Positions 25,473-34,018 of a stretch of 64,000 bases of DNA are shown one piece after another (the first letter of the stretch is position 1; each line of letters opens with the position of its first letter). The position numbers and the translations under genes were made by a program. The notes under the pieces were generated by a model, which was not told where the DNA came from, did not search any database, and worked only from the letters and a program-made list of their open reading frames with translations. Source of the DNA: Hyphomicrobiales bacterium (GTDB lineage: Bacteria > Pseudomonadota > Alphaproteobacteria > Rhizobiales > Beijerinckiaceae); contig JAIXTT010000014.1 of the NCBI GenBank assembly GCA_027483795.1, positions 1 through 64,000 of the forward strand, written 5' to 3'.

Positions 25473-27452
25473 ATGCCTGACGTCAAACGCAACGCTCCCG
25501 CCCCCGTCGATCTCGGCATCGCGAGCGCGGGCAAACTCTCCCTCAACCGCTCCGCTCTCGAGAAAGGCGGGTCCGTCCGTGGCGATCAGTTCGACGGCGC
25601 CAAGCAATTCCTCTCCGGGCTCGACGCCAAGGCCACCGTTCGGATCATCAACGGGCGGCAATCGAACAAGACCCTGTTGCTCGGCACCAAAACGACGCGG
25701 GATTTCTTCAGCCGCAAACCGTTGACCCGCGAATTCTTCAAGCAGGCCTGCATCGCCAAATTCGGCGGCAGGGACGGCGATGTGGCGAAGGCGTTCGACA
25801 CCGAATATGCGCGTCTCGATCGAAAGACGGCGCACACCGCGCCGAGCCTCCTCGGAATGCTGGGTCGCCTCGAGCAACGTTTCGCTCCCTCGGTGGCCCC
25901 GCAGGCCGCCGAAAAGGCTCCCGAACATGTCCTCCTGCGCGCGGCGGACGTTGCGTCGGCAGGGGCCGACAAGGTCATCGCGAATCCGCGGATCGCGGAT
26001 CCCGTCATCGCGGATCCGGTGGTCGCGGCTCCGGTCAACGCGGATCCCATCGTCGACGCGTCGATGATCGATGATGCGGTGGTCGAGGATGCGGTGGTCG
26101 AGGAGGACGTGCCCGACCTTCTTGTCGAGCCTTCGGCCGCACCCTTGGCCTCCAAGGCGACCGAGGCGTTGACGAAGGCTCACGGTTTCTCGGTGCAGAC
26201 GGAAGCCCCGCCCTTCAGGCCCAAGGTCTTCAACATGCTGGACTCCGGGGATCACGCGCCGGTCGGCAAGGCGATCGATGCCCGGTTGGAGGAACTCGGC
26301 CTGCAAGCCAAGCGCGGCATCTCCAAGATCGAGGTCAACGGCGAAAAGGTCTATTGCTATTTCGATGCGGCCGGAAAGGCCCGTGCCGTTCTGCCCAAAG
26401 GCTCGGTTCCGAAGCTGCAGGAGGCGACGGTCCGGACGGTCGACCTCAACATTCCCAAGGATGATTACTACAACGGACACATTTTATATTGGAACAAGTT
26501 CGAAGGGCGAAATACTGACTTTCAGAAAGTAGACATGGACAGAAAGGTCCTCTCGGCCATTGTCGGAACTATCGACAAGAAGATCAGGGGCACTGCGCGC
26601 GCTGAGGCCATGCGGGACTTGTTCAAGCCGCTCGAAGAGGAAGGTCGCATGGTTCTCCAGTTCAGTGTGGGCGATGATCCATGGATCGTCGACCTCGTTC
26701 TGTTGCCGGGCAAGAGGCTGAAGGATCTGAACGGCAACAATACGCAAAACTGTGTCTCCGCCGTGGTGAGCCCGCTCGACGAGCCCTTGCCCGACGGCGT
26801 CACGAGCCTTGCGGACTTGGCCGCGAAGGCCGGGAAAAACGTCTTCGCAAAAAACAGCCGCATCAAGGTGAGCCCGGACTATCGCGGGGTCACGACCGAT
26901 GCCGACGGAAACTACGTCAAAAAATTCTATCAGGTCCGCCCCGAAGCGAAATCGGCCTTCTTCGAGCATCTGCTGGCCAACGAACAACTTGCGCCGGGAA
27001 TCACGAACCGCATGTTGGGCGGAGTTCCCACGGCCGACGAGAAAAAGACCATCGGTCCGTCGGGTCCGAGTTCGATGTTGCGCTGGTCGACGCTTCCGGA
27101 AGATCGCCTCCCTGAGTTCGAAGCCGCCGTAATGACCGCTGTGGACGATCTCTTCATCCTCACGAAGGCCGGATTTCAACCACCCGAGCGTAAGCCTGAA
27201 CACTATCTTTGTGACATGACGGCGGAAAAGATCGAAATCAAGATGATCGATTTCGGATCCTCGCACTCTGCAGACGTGCAGATGAAGAGAGATAGTTTCC
27301 AGAAAGGATTCGACGCCCTGCTTTCCTTCACTAAAAATTGCTTCGAAAACGGCAAAGCGGCAAAAAACGAGATGACGAGCGGCGCAACCGCCGACGCTTT
27401 CTTGGAACGTGTCCGCGCACATGCCGCCCGACGCGCCTCGGAGATCGCCTGA
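25473..27452 (+). CDS. Putative secreted effector with weak kinase-like C-terminal signature
   Basis: A 659-residue protein that I do not recognise as a known family. Residues 1-140 are polar, then comes a low-complexity linker of ADPVI/ADPVV-type pentapeptides (about 168-215), then a longer domain to the end. The C-terminal half contains features in protein-kinase order: DADGNYVKKF (K483/K484, like a beta3 Lys), FFEHLL shortly after (like helix C), RKPEHYLCD (572-581, like the catalytic-loop KPENxLLD with HRD and Asn replaced), and IKMIDFGSS (D593-F594-G595). The match is weak and some catalytic residues are changed. GGAG lies 8 nt before the ATG. The gene follows a chaperone candidate inside a repeat-flanked insertion, and its 3' half is less GC-rich than its neighbours. 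Translocated effector is the leading hypothesis; a toxin is an alternative. Confidence 0.55.
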   Translation: MPDVKRNAPAPVDLGIASAGKLSLNRSALEKGGSVRGDQFDGAKQFLSGLDAKATVRIINGRQSNKTLLLGTKTTRDFFSRKPLTREFFKQACIAKFGGRDGDVAKAFDTEYARLDRKTAHTAPSLLGMLGRLEQRFAPSVAPQAAEKAPEHVLLRAADVASAGADKVIANPRIADPVIADPVVAAPVNADPIVDASMIDDAVVEDAVVEEDVPDLLVEPSAAPLASKATEALTKAHGFSVQTEAPPFRPKVFNMLDSGDHAPVGKAIDARLEELGLQAKRGISKIEVNGEKVYCYFDAAGKARAVLPKGSVPKLQEATVRTVDLNIPKDDYYNGHILYWNKFEGRNTDFQKVDMDRKVLSAIVGTIDKKIRGTARAEAMRDLFKPLEEEGRMVLQFSVGDDPWIVDLVLLPGKRLKDLNGNNTQNCVSAVVSPLDEPLPDGVTSLADLAAKAGKNVFAKNSRIKVSPDYRGVTTDADGNYVKKFYQVRPEAKSAFFEHLLANEQLAPGITNRMLGGVPTADEKKTIGPSGPSSMLRWSTLPEDRLPEFEAAVMTAVDDLFILTKAGFQPPERKPEHYLCDMTAEKIEIKMIDFGSSHSADVQMKRDSFQKGFDALLSFTKNCFENGKAAKNEMTSGATADAFLERVRAHAARRASEIA

Positions 27453-27681
27453 CGGGCTTCGTTCTGCCGGGTGGCGGGGGCGACAGGGGTCCCGAGAAAA
27501 CCGAAAGGTCACGCCGTCATCCCGGCGAGCGGAACCGTCCGCCGGAGCCCCGAACCACGCCCGGAAGCGGTGACGTTCCGATGGAGAGCGACATCGGAAA
27601 ATCCGCCGATCGTCCCGCGCCGACCGAATTCAAGCCGGAAGCCGCGCAGAACGTAGCGCATTGGCCCCGAAATACGGTGGA
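27453..27681. other. Spacer between effector gene and right repeat
   Basis: This short spacer contains a GTCATCCCGGCGAGCGGAA stretch resembling other REP-like elements and no convincing gene. A 40-codon frame starting at 27581 has no ribosome-binding site. Confidence 0.35.
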
Positions 27682-27722
27682 CCGGCTAGGCGTCGGCGGG
27701 CTCCTTGACGGGCGGCCGCGCC
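27682..27722. repeat. Right 41-bp direct repeat (native 3' end of the DUF502 gene)
   Basis: It covers the last codons and stop of the DUF502 gene (CTAG at 27686-27689). It matches 24658-24698 at 38 of 41 positions. Joining the two copies would place the recG and DUF502 stops on one shared CTAG. Confidence 0.85.
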
Positions 27723-28423
27723 TTTTCGGCCATGGCCGCCAATTCCGCCTGCCGCAGTTCGGGCTGGATCAACCCCGCCGACATCACCAGCTTGGCGCCT
27801 TCGTCGACGCTGATCGATAGTTCGATCACGTCCTGCTTCGGCAGATAGAAGAAGAACCCCGTCGTCGGATTGGGCGTGCAGGGCAGGAAGCAGGAGAGAT
27901 ATTCATCGCGCCCGGGCAGGCTCCCGCCGATCGTCGGACCCGGCGGGGTCGAGATGAAGACGATGGACCACATGCCCTTGGCCGGGAACTCGACGAGCCC
28001 CACCGTCCGGAAGGAAGAACCGCTCTCCGAAAAGACGGTCTGGAAAATCTGCTTCACGCTCTTGTAGAGCCCGCGGACGACGGGCATCCGCCCGAGCACG
28101 GTCTCCCCGAGATCGAGCATCGAACGTCCGACGAGATTCGCCGTCAGGAAGCCGAGAAGCGTGAGCCCGAGAAAGGCGACGACGAGTCCGAAGCCCGGCA
28201 GGTCGAAAGGAAGATAAGCGTCGGGCCTGTAGGACGCCGGAACGAGCGGTTTCACCCATCCGTCGACGAGATTGATGAACCACCAGGTGATGTAGGCCGT
28301 AATGGCCAAGGGGCCCGCGACGACGATGCCCGTCAGGAAATAGGTGCGGATCCGCTGACCGGCGGTGAGCCCGATCTCCGAGGGCGGCGACGGGACGGGA
28401 TCGACGGGGGCGGGCGATGTCAT
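27686..28423 (-). CDS. DUF502 family membrane protein
   Basis: A 245-residue protein with two N-terminal transmembrane segments (TYFLTGIVVAGPLAITAYIT and LVVAFLGLTLLGFLTANLVG), followed by VRGLYKSVKQIFQTVF, VGLVEFPAKGMWSIVFIS and a PCTPNPTTGFFFYLPK stretch that marks DUF502. The role of the family is unknown, but it commonly sits near glmS/glmU and recG in alphaproteobacteria, as here. The ATG at 28423 is preferred; the frame upstream overlaps the divergent DUF454 gene. Confidence 0.88.
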   Translation of the reverse strand: MTSPAPVDPVPSPPSEIGLTAGQRIRTYFLTGIVVAGPLAITAYITWWFINLVDGWVKPLVPASYRPDAYLPFDLPGFGLVVAFLGLTLLGFLTANLVGRSMLDLGETVLGRMPVVRGLYKSVKQIFQTVFSESGSSFRTVGLVEFPAKGMWSIVFISTPPGPTIGGSLPGRDEYLSCFLPCTPNPTTGFFFYLPKQDVIELSISVDEGAKLVMSAGLIQPELRQAELAAMAEKARPPVKEPADA

Positions 28424-28899
28424 TGCGGAACGAGAACTCCATGGGGCCGGACGGCCGTTCGCCTCATGATGCACCGCACGGGGGGCGCACGTCGAGCGTC
28501 GGTTCGGGCTCGTCCTTCGGGCCCCTCGGCACGCTCCTTCATCGCTTCAAGAAAACGCTCTGGTTTCTGGCCGGGATCGTCTGCCTTTTGATCGGATTGG
28601 CCGGGCTGGTGCTGCCCGCCGTCCCCGGCGTCGTGTTCCTCATCATGGCGGCGGCCTGTTTCGCCCGCTCCTCGCCCCGTTTCGAGCGTTGGCTTCTCGA
28701 ACATGCTTATCTCGGCCCGCCGATCCGGCATTGGCGCGCCACGGGCTCGATCCCTCGACGCGCCAAATATCTCGCGATCGCCTCCATGGCGGTGAGCCTG
28801 TCGGGGATCGCGTGGTTCGCCCCCCCGATCGCCGTCGCCGTCAGCGCCGTCGGCATGACCGCGGCCGCGATCTACATCATGACGCGTCCGGACGAGTGA
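28417..28899 (+). CDS. DUF454 (YbaN-like) inner-membrane protein
   Basis: A 160-residue protein. A polar N-terminus precedes LWFLAGIVCLLIGLAGLVLPAVPG (family block), then FLIMAAACFARSSPRFERWLLEH, HWRATGSIPRRAKYLA and two further membrane segments. DUF454 proteins are small integral membrane proteins of unknown role. The start is either 28417 or 28441; the first overlaps the divergent DUF502 start. It ends 3 nt before the convergent glmS stop. Confidence 0.85.
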   Translation: MSLRNENSMGPDGRSPHDAPHGGRTSSVGSGSSFGPLGTLLHRFKKTLWFLAGIVCLLIGLAGLVLPAVPGVVFLIMAAACFARSSPRFERWLLEHAYLGPPIRHWRATGSIPRRAKYLAIASMAVSLSGIAWFAPPIAVAVSAVGMTAAAIYIMTRPDE

Positions 28900-28902
28900 C
28901 GC

Positions 28903-30729
28903 TCACTCGACCGTGACGGACTTGGCGAGATTGCGCGGCTGGTCGACGTCCTTGCCCAGCGTCACGGCCGCGTAATAGGCGAGAAGCTGCGCCGGGACGG
29001 CATAGGCGATGGCCGCGAAGTCCGGAGCCATTTCGGGCATGACGAGCGTGCCCGCAGGCTCGATCCCCGCATCATGCGCCGCATGCGCATCCGCGATCAG
29101 GATGATGCGGCCGCCGCGCGCGGCGACCTCCTGCATGTTGGACACCGTCTTCTCGAAGATCGCGTCGCGCGGTGCGAGTACGACGACGGGCATCTCCTCG
29201 TCGATGAGCGCGATCGGGCCGTGCTTCAGTTCACCCGCCGCATAACCTTCCGCGTGGATGTAGCTGATTTCCTTGAGTTTCAGCGCGCCTTCCATGGCGA
29301 GCGGATAATTCGTCCCGCGCCCGAGGAAGAGGACGTCGGTCGCCTTCGCGATGTCGCGCGCGACGTGTTCGATCGCGGTCTCGGTCTGCAGCGCGTCGGC
29401 CATGAGGCCGGGAACCTTCACGAGTTCGGCGACGAGTTCGCGTTCCTTGGCCGCATCGATCGTGCCGCGTGCGCGGCCCGCGCCGATCGCGAGACAGGCG
29501 AGCACGGCGAGCTGGCAGGTGAAGGCCTTCGTCGAGGCGACCCCGATCTCGGGGCCGGCGAGCGTCGGGGCGACGGCCGAGCTTTCGCGGGCGATCGTCG
29601 ATGTCGGCACGTTCACGACGGCGAGAACCGGGAGCCCGCAGTCCTTCGCGTAGCGGAGGCCCGCCAACGTGTCGGCGGTTTCGCCCGACTGCGAAATGAC
29701 GAGCGCCAGACCCTTGTCCGAAAGGGGCGCCTCGCGATAGCGGAACTCCGAGGCGACGTCGATTTCCACCGGGATGCGCGCATAGCGCTCGAACCAGTAT
29801 TTGCCGACGAGGCCCGCATAATAGGCCGTTCCGCAGGCCGACATCGTGATCCGGTCGATCGCCTTCCAGTCGAAGGGCAGCCCTTCCGGCATGCGGACGC
29901 GGCCGTTCGCCATGTCGAGATAATGCGAGAGCGTCCGCCCGACGACCTCCGGCTGTTCATGGATTTCCTTCGCCATGAAATGGCGATGATTGCCCTTGTC
30001 GACGAGGAAGGCGCCCGCGGAAGTCTGGATCCGCGGCCGCTTCACCTTCGCGCCGAAGGCGTCGCGGATGACCGCGGTCGTCCGATCGAGCACGACCCAA
30101 TCGCCGTCCTCGAGATAGCTGATCGTGCGCGTGAACGGCGCGAGCGCGAGCGCGTCCGAGCCCAGATACATCTCGCCCTCGCCGAAGCCGATCGCGAGCG
30201 GAGCGCCCTTCCGCGCGCCGATCATCAGATCCTCATGGCCGTCGAACAGGAAGGCGAGCGCGAAGGCGCCGCGCAGGTGCGGGAGCGAGGCCGCGACCGC
30301 CTTGGCGGGGTCGTTGGTCTTGCGCATTTCACGCGTGACCAGCCGCGCCACGACTTCCGTGTCGGTCTCCGTCTCGAACACGTCGCCGCCGGCCTCGAGC
30401 TCCTGCCGGAGTTCGCGGAAATTCTCGATGATGCCGTTATGGACGACCGCCAGTCGGTCGGTCGCATGCGGATGCGCGTTGCGCTCGCTCGGACGGCCAT
30501 GGGTCGCCCAGCGGGTATGGCCGATGCCGATCGTTCCCGACAGCGGCTCCTCCTTCAGGCGGCCCTCCAGATTGCGCAGCTTGCCCTCGGCGCGGCGACG
30601 GGTCAGCCGCCCCTCCTCGAGCGTCGCGACGCCCGCGGAGTCGTAGCCGCGGTACTCGAGCCGCCGGAGCGAGTCGACGAGCAGCGGGGCGACGGGTTCC
30701 TTGCCGAGTATGCCGACGATGCCGCACAT
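28903..30729 (-). CDS. glmS: Glutamine:fructose-6-phosphate aminotransferase (isomerizing)
   Basis: A 608-residue protein beginning MCGIVGILG, so Cys2 becomes the N-terminal glutaminase nucleophile. The type II amidotransferase domain has HTRWATHG and HNGIIENF. Two SIS domains follow, with CGTAYYAGLV, SQSGETADTLA and GVASTKAFTCQL. It makes glucosamine-6-phosphate, the first step to UDP-GlcNAc for peptidoglycan and lipid A. The uridyltransferase gene glmU lies upstream on the same strand, 122 nt away. Confidence 0.97.
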   Translation of the reverse strand: MCGIVGILGKEPVAPLLVDSLRRLEYRGYDSAGVATLEEGRLTRRRAEGKLRNLEGRLKEEPLSGTIGIGHTRWATHGRPSERNAHPHATDRLAVVHNGIIENFRELRQELEAGGDVFETETDTEVVARLVTREMRKTNDPAKAVAASLPHLRGAFALAFLFDGHEDLMIGARKGAPLAIGFGEGEMYLGSDALALAPFTRTISYLEDGDWVVLDRTTAVIRDAFGAKVKRPRIQTSAGAFLVDKGNHRHFMAKEIHEQPEVVGRTLSHYLDMANGRVRMPEGLPFDWKAIDRITMSACGTAYYAGLVGKYWFERYARIPVEIDVASEFRYREAPLSDKGLALVISQSGETADTLAGLRYAKDCGLPVLAVVNVPTSTIARESSAVAPTLAGPEIGVASTKAFTCQLAVLACLAIGAGRARGTIDAAKERELVAELVKVPGLMADALQTETAIEHVARDIAKATDVLFLGRGTNYPLAMEGALKLKEISYIHAEGYAAGELKHGPIALIDEEMPVVVLAPRDAIFEKTVSNMQEVAARGGRIILIADAHAAHDAGIEPAGTLVMPEMAPDFAAIAYAVPAQLLAYYAAVTLGKDVDQPRNLAKSVTVE

Positions 30730-30851
30730 GAAAATTCTTCTCCGAGCGATGGCCGCGGACCGGGGTTAGGTCGGTGCCCCGATCTTTCCAAATCAATTTG
30801 AGTGACGGACCGTTACATTCGAGCTGATCCGAAGACTCAAACTCGAACGTT

Positions 30852-32213
30852 TCAGCGTTTTTTCCGATCCTTCATTCTTTCGCGGAAGGCCGCCGCCCAC
30901 CCTTCGATCACGGATTGGCGACCCCGCGCCACCGCGAGCGAGTCGGCCGGTACGTCCTTGGTCACCACCGATCCCGATCCGACATAGGCCCCCTCCCCGA
31001 TCGTGACCGGAGCGACGAGCGACGAGTTCGATCCCACGAAGGCGCCCTTGCCGATGTCGGTGCGGTGCTTGCCGTAGCCGTCGTAATTGCAGGTGATCGT
31101 GCCCGCGCCGATGTTGGCCCCCTCGCCGATCCGCGCGTCGCCGATATAGGTGAGGTGATTGACCTTGGCCCCGGCTTCGAGATCGGCGTTCTTGATCTCG
31201 ACGAAATTGCCGACCCGCGCCTTCGGTCCGAGCCTTGCGCCCGGACGAAGCCGCGCGAACGGGCCGACCGAAGCGCCCGCCGCGACCCGCGCGCCCTCCA
31301 GATGGGAGAAGGCGTGGATCGTCGCGCCGTCCTCGACGCTCACCCCGGGCCCGAAAACGACGTTCGGTTCGACCACGACGTCGCGGCCGAGCTTCGTATC
31401 CCAAGAGAAATGGACCGTCTCCGGCGCCGTCAGCGTCGCGCCGTCGCGCATCGCCGCCTCGCGCAGACGCCGCTGAAGCGCGGCCTCCGCGCCGGCGAGC
31501 TGGACGCGGTCGTTGACCCCCAACACTTCGTCTTCGGGCGCGACGACGACCGCGACGTCTAGACCTCCGCCGCGCGCCACCGCCACGGCATCCGTCAGAT
31601 AGAATTCGCCCTGTGCATTCTCGCATCCGATGGCGGACAGGATTTCGAGCGCTTTCTCCCCGTCGATGGCCATCAGGCCCGCATTGCAGAGCGTCAACGC
31701 CCTTTCGGCTTCCGTGGCGTCCTTGTGCTCGCGGATCGCGACAAGACGGCCGTCCTGCATGATCAAACGCCCGTAACCCGACGGATCCCCGGCTTCGAAA
31801 CCGAGCACGGCCACGGCGGCTCCCGCGGCCGTCCTCTCGCGCATGGCCCTGTAGCTTTGCGCGGTGACGAGCGGCGTGTCGGCGAAGGCCACGAGCACGT
31901 CGTCCCAACCTTCCTCCAGTGCGGAGCGGGCGGCGAGAACGGCATGCGCCGTGCCGCGCCGTTCCGCCTGCACGAAGACGCGCGCCTCGGCCACGGTCGC
32001 CACGGCTTCCGCAGCGACGTCGTCGCGCCCCGGGCCGACCACGACGGCCACCGAAGTCGCTCCCGCATCGGCCACGGTCGCAAGAACATGGGCCAACATC
32101 GAGCGACCCGCCGCGCGATGCAGAACCTTCGGAATGTCGGAACGCATGCGCTTGCCCTCGCCCGCAGCGAGGATCAATGCGAGGCAACGTCGTTCGGAAG
32201 CGTGAGCCGTCAT
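30852..32213 (-). CDS. glmU: Bifunctional GlcNAc-1-P uridyltransferase / GlcN-1-P acetyltransferase
   Basis: The N-terminal pyrophosphorylase domain has [20 protein letters not shown], followed by QGEFYLTD. The C-terminal left-handed beta-helix of hexapeptide repeats includes [26 protein letters not shown] and [13 protein letters not shown]. The enzyme acetylates glucosamine-1-phosphate and then forms UDP-GlcNAc. The ATG at 32213 gives 453 residues, near the usual 456, with a GAGAG site 7 nt upstream; ATG 32234 is an alternative. Confidence 0.96.
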   Translation of the reverse strand: MTAHASERRCLALILAAGEGKRMRSDIPKVLHRAAGRSMLAHVLATVADAGATSVAVVVGPGRDDVAAEAVATVAEARVFVQAERRGTAHAVLAARSALEEGWDDVLVAFADTPLVTAQSYRAMRERTAAGAAVAVLGFEAGDPSGYGRLIMQDGRLVAIREHKDATEAERALTLCNAGLMAIDGEKALEILSAIGCENAQGEFYLTDAVAVARGGGLDVAVVVAPEDEVLGVNDRVQLAGAEAALQRRLREAAMRDGATLTAPETVHFSWDTKLGRDVVVEPNVVFGPGVSVEDGATIHAFSHLEGARVAAGASVGPFARLRPGARLGPKARVGNFVEIKNADLEAGAKVNHLTYIGDARIGEGANIGAGTITCNYDGYGKHRTDIGKGAFVGSNSSLVAPVTIGEGAYVGSGSVVTKDVPADSLAVARGRQSVIEGWAAAFRERMKDRKKR

Positions 32214-32434
32214 CGGCGATCTCTCTTCGTCCATCTCTCGGCCGTTTCTATCGCGGAAATTGTAAACGGGCGCAGAATGAGCGAGCCTCATTTTCGCAGG
32301 CCGGCCCAAGATGCTCCCCGGACAGCGGAAATTCCCCGCATGCGGGCTCGCGTCGGCTTGCGATTATGGTAGAAGGCGCCGGGTCGAACGGACAATCTCG
32401 ACCCCGAACCAGAACAAGATCGATTCGGCGGCGC

Positions 32435-34018
32435 ATGACCGTAAGTCCTCCCCATCGTCCTTCGTCGCCGTCGGCCGGCATGGATCGGCGCGGCGTGCTG
32501 AGCCTCGGCCTCGGCCTCGCCGCCGCGGCGGGGACCGGCGGGGCCTTCGCGCAGGAGGTCCGCCAAGCCATCGCGGCATCCATCGGCGAAGGCCAGAAAT
32601 TCTCTTGGACGGGCCTGCTCGATCTCGCCCGCAGCCTCTCGCGAAGGCCCTATGCGCCGCCGCAGAACGACTTGGCCGAACCCTTTCAGAAGCTCGACCT
32701 CGACGGCTATTCGGGCATCCGCGCCGTACCCGGCGCCTGGATCTGGAACCAGGAAGGCCGCGGCTTCTCGATCGAACCGCTGCATCGCGGCTATGCCTTC
32801 ACCACCCCGGTCCAGCTCTTCATCATCGAAGACGGGACGGTGCGACGGATCGCCTATGAACGCGGCAAGTTCGAATATGGCCGGCTGAACGTCCCCGCAA
32901 CGCTGCCCGACATGGGCTTTTCGGGCTTCCGCGTTCATGGCGACGCTCAGGATGGACGCAGTCGGGAACTGGCGATCTTTCAAGGCGCAAGCCTCTTCCG
33001 CAGCGCCGCGCGCGGGCAGATCCAGGGGATCATGGCGCGCGGGCTGACGCTCAAGCTCGGAGATACGCGCGGCGAGGAGTTCCCCGCATTCCGGGCCTTC
33101 TGGCTCGAACGCCCGGGCCCGGTGGGAACTTCGCTCGTCATCCATGCGCTTCTCGACAGCGAAAGCGTCACCGGCGCCTATCGCTTCACGCTGCGATCGG
33201 GAGAAGTGCCGATCATCGACACGGAACTGACCTTGTTTCCCCGCGTCGCCATCGAGAATTACGGCATCGGCGGGATGCAGACGACGTTCTTCTTCGGCGC
33301 ACATTCCCGCCGGACCGCGGACGATCCGCGACCCGCGGTCCACGAATCCCAAGGCCTCTCGATCCTCAACGGCAACGGAGAGTGGATCTGGCGGCCGCTT
33401 TCCAACCCCGAGACCCTGCAGATCTCCGCCTTCGTGGATCCTTCTCCGAAGGGGTTCGGTCTGCTCCAGCGCGAACGGGACTTCGCCGCCTATCTCGACG
33501 ACGATCAGCGCTGGGACAGACGCCCGACCGTCTGGAACGAGCCGATCGGCGATTGGACGGCGGGAGCGGTGCAACTCTTCGAGATCCCGACCGACAACGA
33601 GATCAACGACAACGTCATCGCCTTCTGGCGTCCGCGACAGCCTCTCCAGCCCGGCGTCGAAACGACCTTCGCCTATCGCCAATACTGGGCTTGGCATCCG
33701 CCCGAAAGGCCGCCGCTCGCCATCGTGACGGCGACCCGAGCGGGCCGCGGCGGTCCGGGACGTCGTCGGCGCTTCATCATCGATTTCACGGGCGACGCCC
33801 TGCGCGAGCCGCAGAGCATGCCGGACTTGCGACCCGTCGTTTCCGTCGGGCCGGGCTCGGTGGGCAATGTCCGCATGTGGCTCCATCCGGATCGACGACT
33901 CTGTCGCGTCGGCTTCGATCTCGATCCGGGGACGGAGGCCGCGGCGGAGCTGCGTCTGGTCCTCCAGGCCGGGGGCAAGCCCGTCAGCGAGACGTGGCTC
34001 TATCGATGGACGCCATGA
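32435..34018 (+). CDS. opgG: Periplasmic glucan biosynthesis protein (OpgG/OpgD family)
   Basis: A 527-residue protein with a twin-arginine-like leader (DRRGVLSLGLGLAAAAG, ending FAQ) and the OpgG/MdoG body: RRPYAPPQNDL, YSGIRAVPGAWIW, LGFSGFRVHG-like DMGFSGFRVHG, GASLFRS, EEFPAFRAFW, and MQTTFFFG. The Tat-type leader is more like OpgD. A start at ATG 32480 would give MDRRG, as in OpgD. It acts in the periplasm to build or branch osmoregulated periplasmic glucans made by OpgH. The stop overlaps the opgH start (ATGA). Confidence 0.92.
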   Translation: MTVSPPHRPSSPSAGMDRRGVLSLGLGLAAAAGTGGAFAQEVRQAIAASIGEGQKFSWTGLLDLARSLSRRPYAPPQNDLAEPFQKLDLDGYSGIRAVPGAWIWNQEGRGFSIEPLHRGYAFTTPVQLFIIEDGTVRRIAYERGKFEYGRLNVPATLPDMGFSGFRVHGDAQDGRSRELAIFQGASLFRSAARGQIQGIMARGLTLKLGDTRGEEFPAFRAFWLERPGPVGTSLVIHALLDSESVTGAYRFTLRSGEVPIIDTELTLFPRVAIENYGIGGMQTTFFFGAHSRRTADDPRPAVHESQGLSILNGNGEWIWRPLSNPETLQISAFVDPSPKGFGLLQRERDFAAYLDDDQRWDRRPTVWNEPIGDWTAGAVQLFEIPTDNEINDNVIAFWRPRQPLQPGVETTFAYRQYWAWHPPERPPLAIVTATRAGRGGPGRRRRFIIDFTGDALREPQSMPDLRPVVSVGPGSVGNVRMWLHPDRRLCRVGFDLDPGTEAAAELRLVLQAGGKPVSETWLYRWTP

